A stretch of 64,000 nt of DNA from Robertkochia solimangrovi (GTDB lineage Bacteria > Bacteroidota > Bacteroidia > Flavobacteriales > Flavobacteriaceae). The notes below the pieces were generated by a model. The model saw only the letters and a list, made by a program, of their open reading frames with translations, did not search any database and was not told where the DNA came from. Of the stretch, positions 62,707-64,000 are shown piece after piece; positions within the stretch are counted from its first letter, which is position 1; every line of letters begins with the position of its first letter. The stretch is taken from assembly GCF_007279655.1 (NCBI RefSeq), contig NZ_QKWN01000006.1, positions 388,033 through 452,032 of the forward strand. The letters are read 5' to 3'. Both the position numbers and the translations under genes were made by a program.

Positions 62707-62949
62707 TTTTAAGGGGTTGACTTTTTTAATGGATTTTGGAAAAAACCAATCCAGTTGGATACAAATCATCCAATTAGTAGATTCAAATACCTGTCAGAGT
62801 GGTTAACACTTAATATAAATACGGATATTAACAGAATTCAGGTATAAATATTAAGATTGTCCATTTTAACATATTCATCTAAAAACCTATTAAAAACAAA
62901 GAGATTCAAACTCTTAATATTATGTTTTCTAAAAAGTCAACCCTTAAAA
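62707..62949. promoter_or_regulatory. Mirrored operator pair in the divergent promoter region
   Basis: TTTTAAGGGGTTGACTTTTT (from 62707) and AAAAAGTCAACCCTTAAAA (62931-62949) are inverted copies differing by one inserted G, 203 nt apart, one facing each divergent gene. Between them lies TTGGAT-N7-ATCCAA (62755-62773). Their placement suggests one regulator controlling both directions. The rest of 62585-63010 is AT-rich and has no gene. Confidence 0.6.
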
Positions 62950-62987
62950 CATCAAATGACTAGCTGTATTGAGGGGTATTAATTTGA

Positions 62988-62995
62988 TAGTTTTG
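62988..62995 (+). promoter_or_regulatory. -7 element of the SDR gene
   Basis: TAGTTTTG fits TAnnTTTG, 15 nt before the ATG; a TTG lies 16 nt upstream (62969-62971). The mirrored operator copy ends about 50 nt upstream of the expected start, where an activator could act. Confidence 0.55.
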
Positions 62996-63010
62996 GTCAA
63001 AACTTAAAAT

Positions 63011-63748
63011 ATGGAAAGACTAAAACAAAAAACAGCATTGATTACAGGAGGAGCCTCAGGTATAGGTAAAATGACCGTTGAAATATTCCTGAAGGAAGGC
63101 GCCAAAGTGATCTGCTGGGATATGAATGAAGCCAGTGGTGATGCTTTATTGAAGGAATTCGAAGGATTCCCCTTAGAATTTTACGCTGTTAATGTAGCTG
63201 ATGTTAACAGTATAGCAAAGGCGGCGGCTGTTTTCACTGAAAAACACGGTACTCCGGATATCCTTATCAATAATGCAGGAATAACCCGGGACGCCACATT
63301 GAAGAAGATGACTTCGTCCCAATGGCAATCGGTAATAGACGTTAATCTAACGGGGGTCTTTCAATGTACACAGGCATTTGCTCCCGCTATGATGGAAAAA
63401 GGCTCTGGGGTAATTCTGAATGCTGCCTCGGTGGTAGGATTATATGGTAATTTCGGACAAACCAACTATGTAGCCACAAAGGCAGGTGTTATCGGTATGA
63501 CTAAGGTATGGGCAAGAGAGATGGGGAGAAAAGGAGTGAGAGTGAATGCGGTAGCACCGGGATTTATCGCTACAGAAATGGTGGACACTATACCCGAAAA
63601 TGTATTATCCGATCTTGAACAAAGAACACCGCTCGCCAGATTAGGCCATCCTGAGGATATTGCAAACGCCTATTTGTTCTTAGCATCAGACGAAGCTTCG
63701 TTCATAACAGGTACAACATTAAGTGTAGATGGTGGATTGATATTATAA
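63011..63748 (+). CDS. Short-chain dehydrogenase/reductase (FabG-like)
   Basis: 245 residues. TGGASGIG (NAD(P) binding, ~13-20), NNAGITRDATL, the catalytic Ser in NAASVVG, Y-x-x-x-K in NYVATKAG and the PG motif VAPGFIATEM are all present. The pattern is that of 3-oxoacyl reductases. It probably reduces or oxidises a 3-oxo or 3-hydroxy acyl compound, in keeping with the divergent acyl-CoA ligase operon. Its stop overlaps the next start (TAATG). Confidence 0.9.
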   Translation: MERLKQKTALITGGASGIGKMTVEIFLKEGAKVICWDMNEASGDALLKEFEGFPLEFYAVNVADVNSIAKAAAVFTEKHGTPDILINNAGITRDATLKKMTSSQWQSVIDVNLTGVFQCTQAFAPAMMEKGSGVILNAASVVGLYGNFGQTNYVATKAGVIGMTKVWAREMGRKGVRVNAVAPGFIATEMVDTIPENVLSDLEQRTPLARLGHPEDIANAYLFLASDEASFITGTTLSVDGGLIL

Positions 63749-64000
63749 TGCAATTAAAAAAATTCAAAGATTTCGCTGATTCGTTACTTCCACTCGAGGT
63801 AGCGATACTAACAGCCAAAAGTCAGTTCAAAGACAAGGAAAGACAGGAGATCTTCGAGGTGGTGACACATAATTCACTTTCGGAGAACCACCGATCTTAT
63901 AATATACAGATCAATAAGCGAAAATATTCTCACCTTATGAATTGGATGCAGACACGACTTGACGAATGCTGCACTGATATCTATTATGAAAGGTTAAACG
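63748..64000 (+). CDS. Unknown protein, 3' end outside the window
   Basis: 84 residues are visible, starting MQLKKFKDFADSLLPLEVAI and continuing past the window end with no stop. The region is helical and charged, with LMNWMQTRLDECCTDIYYER near the cut. No signal peptide. I do not recognise the family. The ATG shares a base with the SDR stop, so translation is coupled and the product probably works with the SDR. Confidence 0.75.
   Translation, partial: MQLKKFKDFADSLLPLEVAILTAKSQFKDKERQEIFEVVTHNSLSENHRSYNIQINKRKYSHLMNWMQTRLDECCTDIYYERLN

Noticed and set aside
1-64000. Insertion sequences, prophage, integrase or tRNA-linked attachment sites
   Set aside because: No transposase, integrase, phage structural gene or tRNA cloverleaf was recognised on either strand.

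Overview
The window reads as an ordinary chromosomal stretch of a member of the Flavobacteriia (phylum Bacteroidota). The evidence is lineage-typical genes: DUF6452/DUF6048 behind rlmD, a CCC-motif membrane protein beside DUF2752, TonB-dependent receptors with carboxypeptidase-type N-terminal domains, an M56 peptidase with receptor-plug-like repeats, a type III glutamine synthetase, DUF4268, DUF4197 and DUF1684. Upstream regions also carry the Bacteroidota -7 promoter element TAnnTTTG and weak Shine-Dalgarno signals. I see no phage, insertion sequence, CRISPR array or tRNA.

Layout. 0-6.4 kb: end of an outer-membrane barrel gene, a DUF1684 lipoprotein, an MFS transporter behind a possible attenuator leader, a methyltransferase and secreted hydrolase pair, and an Lrp/AsnC regulator with a palindromic operator. 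6.4-12 kb: fused acyl-CoA mutase IcmF, purU, a DUF4197 lipoprotein and an orphan structured RNA with its own promoter and terminator. 12-23 kb: a cytoplasmic BtuF-like protein, pyrF, prfA, B12-dependent ribonucleotide reductase nrdJ, purM preceded by a second structured RNA, and divergent type III and type II glutamine synthetases. 23-31 kb: a nested tandem repeat, a Ca/Na antiporter, a BlaI-type regulator with its M56 sensor peptidase, a 50-residue protein, apt, hutG-hutF and a second short-word repeat zone. 31-34.3 kb: D-lactate dehydrogenase, rny, 6S RNA, zapA and a coiled-coil partner. 34.4-50.3 kb: an M23 peptidase, TonB receptor and secreted protein operon, a cysteine desulfurase, a Smr-domain protein, small membrane proteins, rocD, rlmD, a THUMP methyltransferase and a ZIP transporter. 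50.4-54.9 kb: tandem paralogous Ig-like lipoproteins of an unfamiliar family. 55-64 kb: an operon of Na+ symporter, secreted alpha/beta hydrolase, TonB receptor, KAS III-like protein and acyl-CoA ligase, divergent from an SDR gene followed by an unknown gene cut by the window end.

How the genes connect. Nitrogen and amino-acid metabolism recurs: two glutamine synthetases, HutF/HutG making glutamate from formimino-glutamate, and ornithine aminotransferase. Nucleotide metabolism appears as purU, purM, pyrF, apt and nrdJ. Two enzymes (IcmF, NrdJ) need adenosylcobalamin, and a cobalamin/metal-receptor-like protein lies near them. The last cluster looks like import, hydrolysis and CoA activation of an acyl-type compound, but its KAS III-like member has lost two of three catalytic residues, so its chemistry is open.

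The most unusual signals are three structured non-coding or leader RNAs, the atypical KAS III cluster with mirrored operator sites, the nested repeat array and the tandem lipoproteins. All calls come from reading the sequence; no database search or folding program was run.
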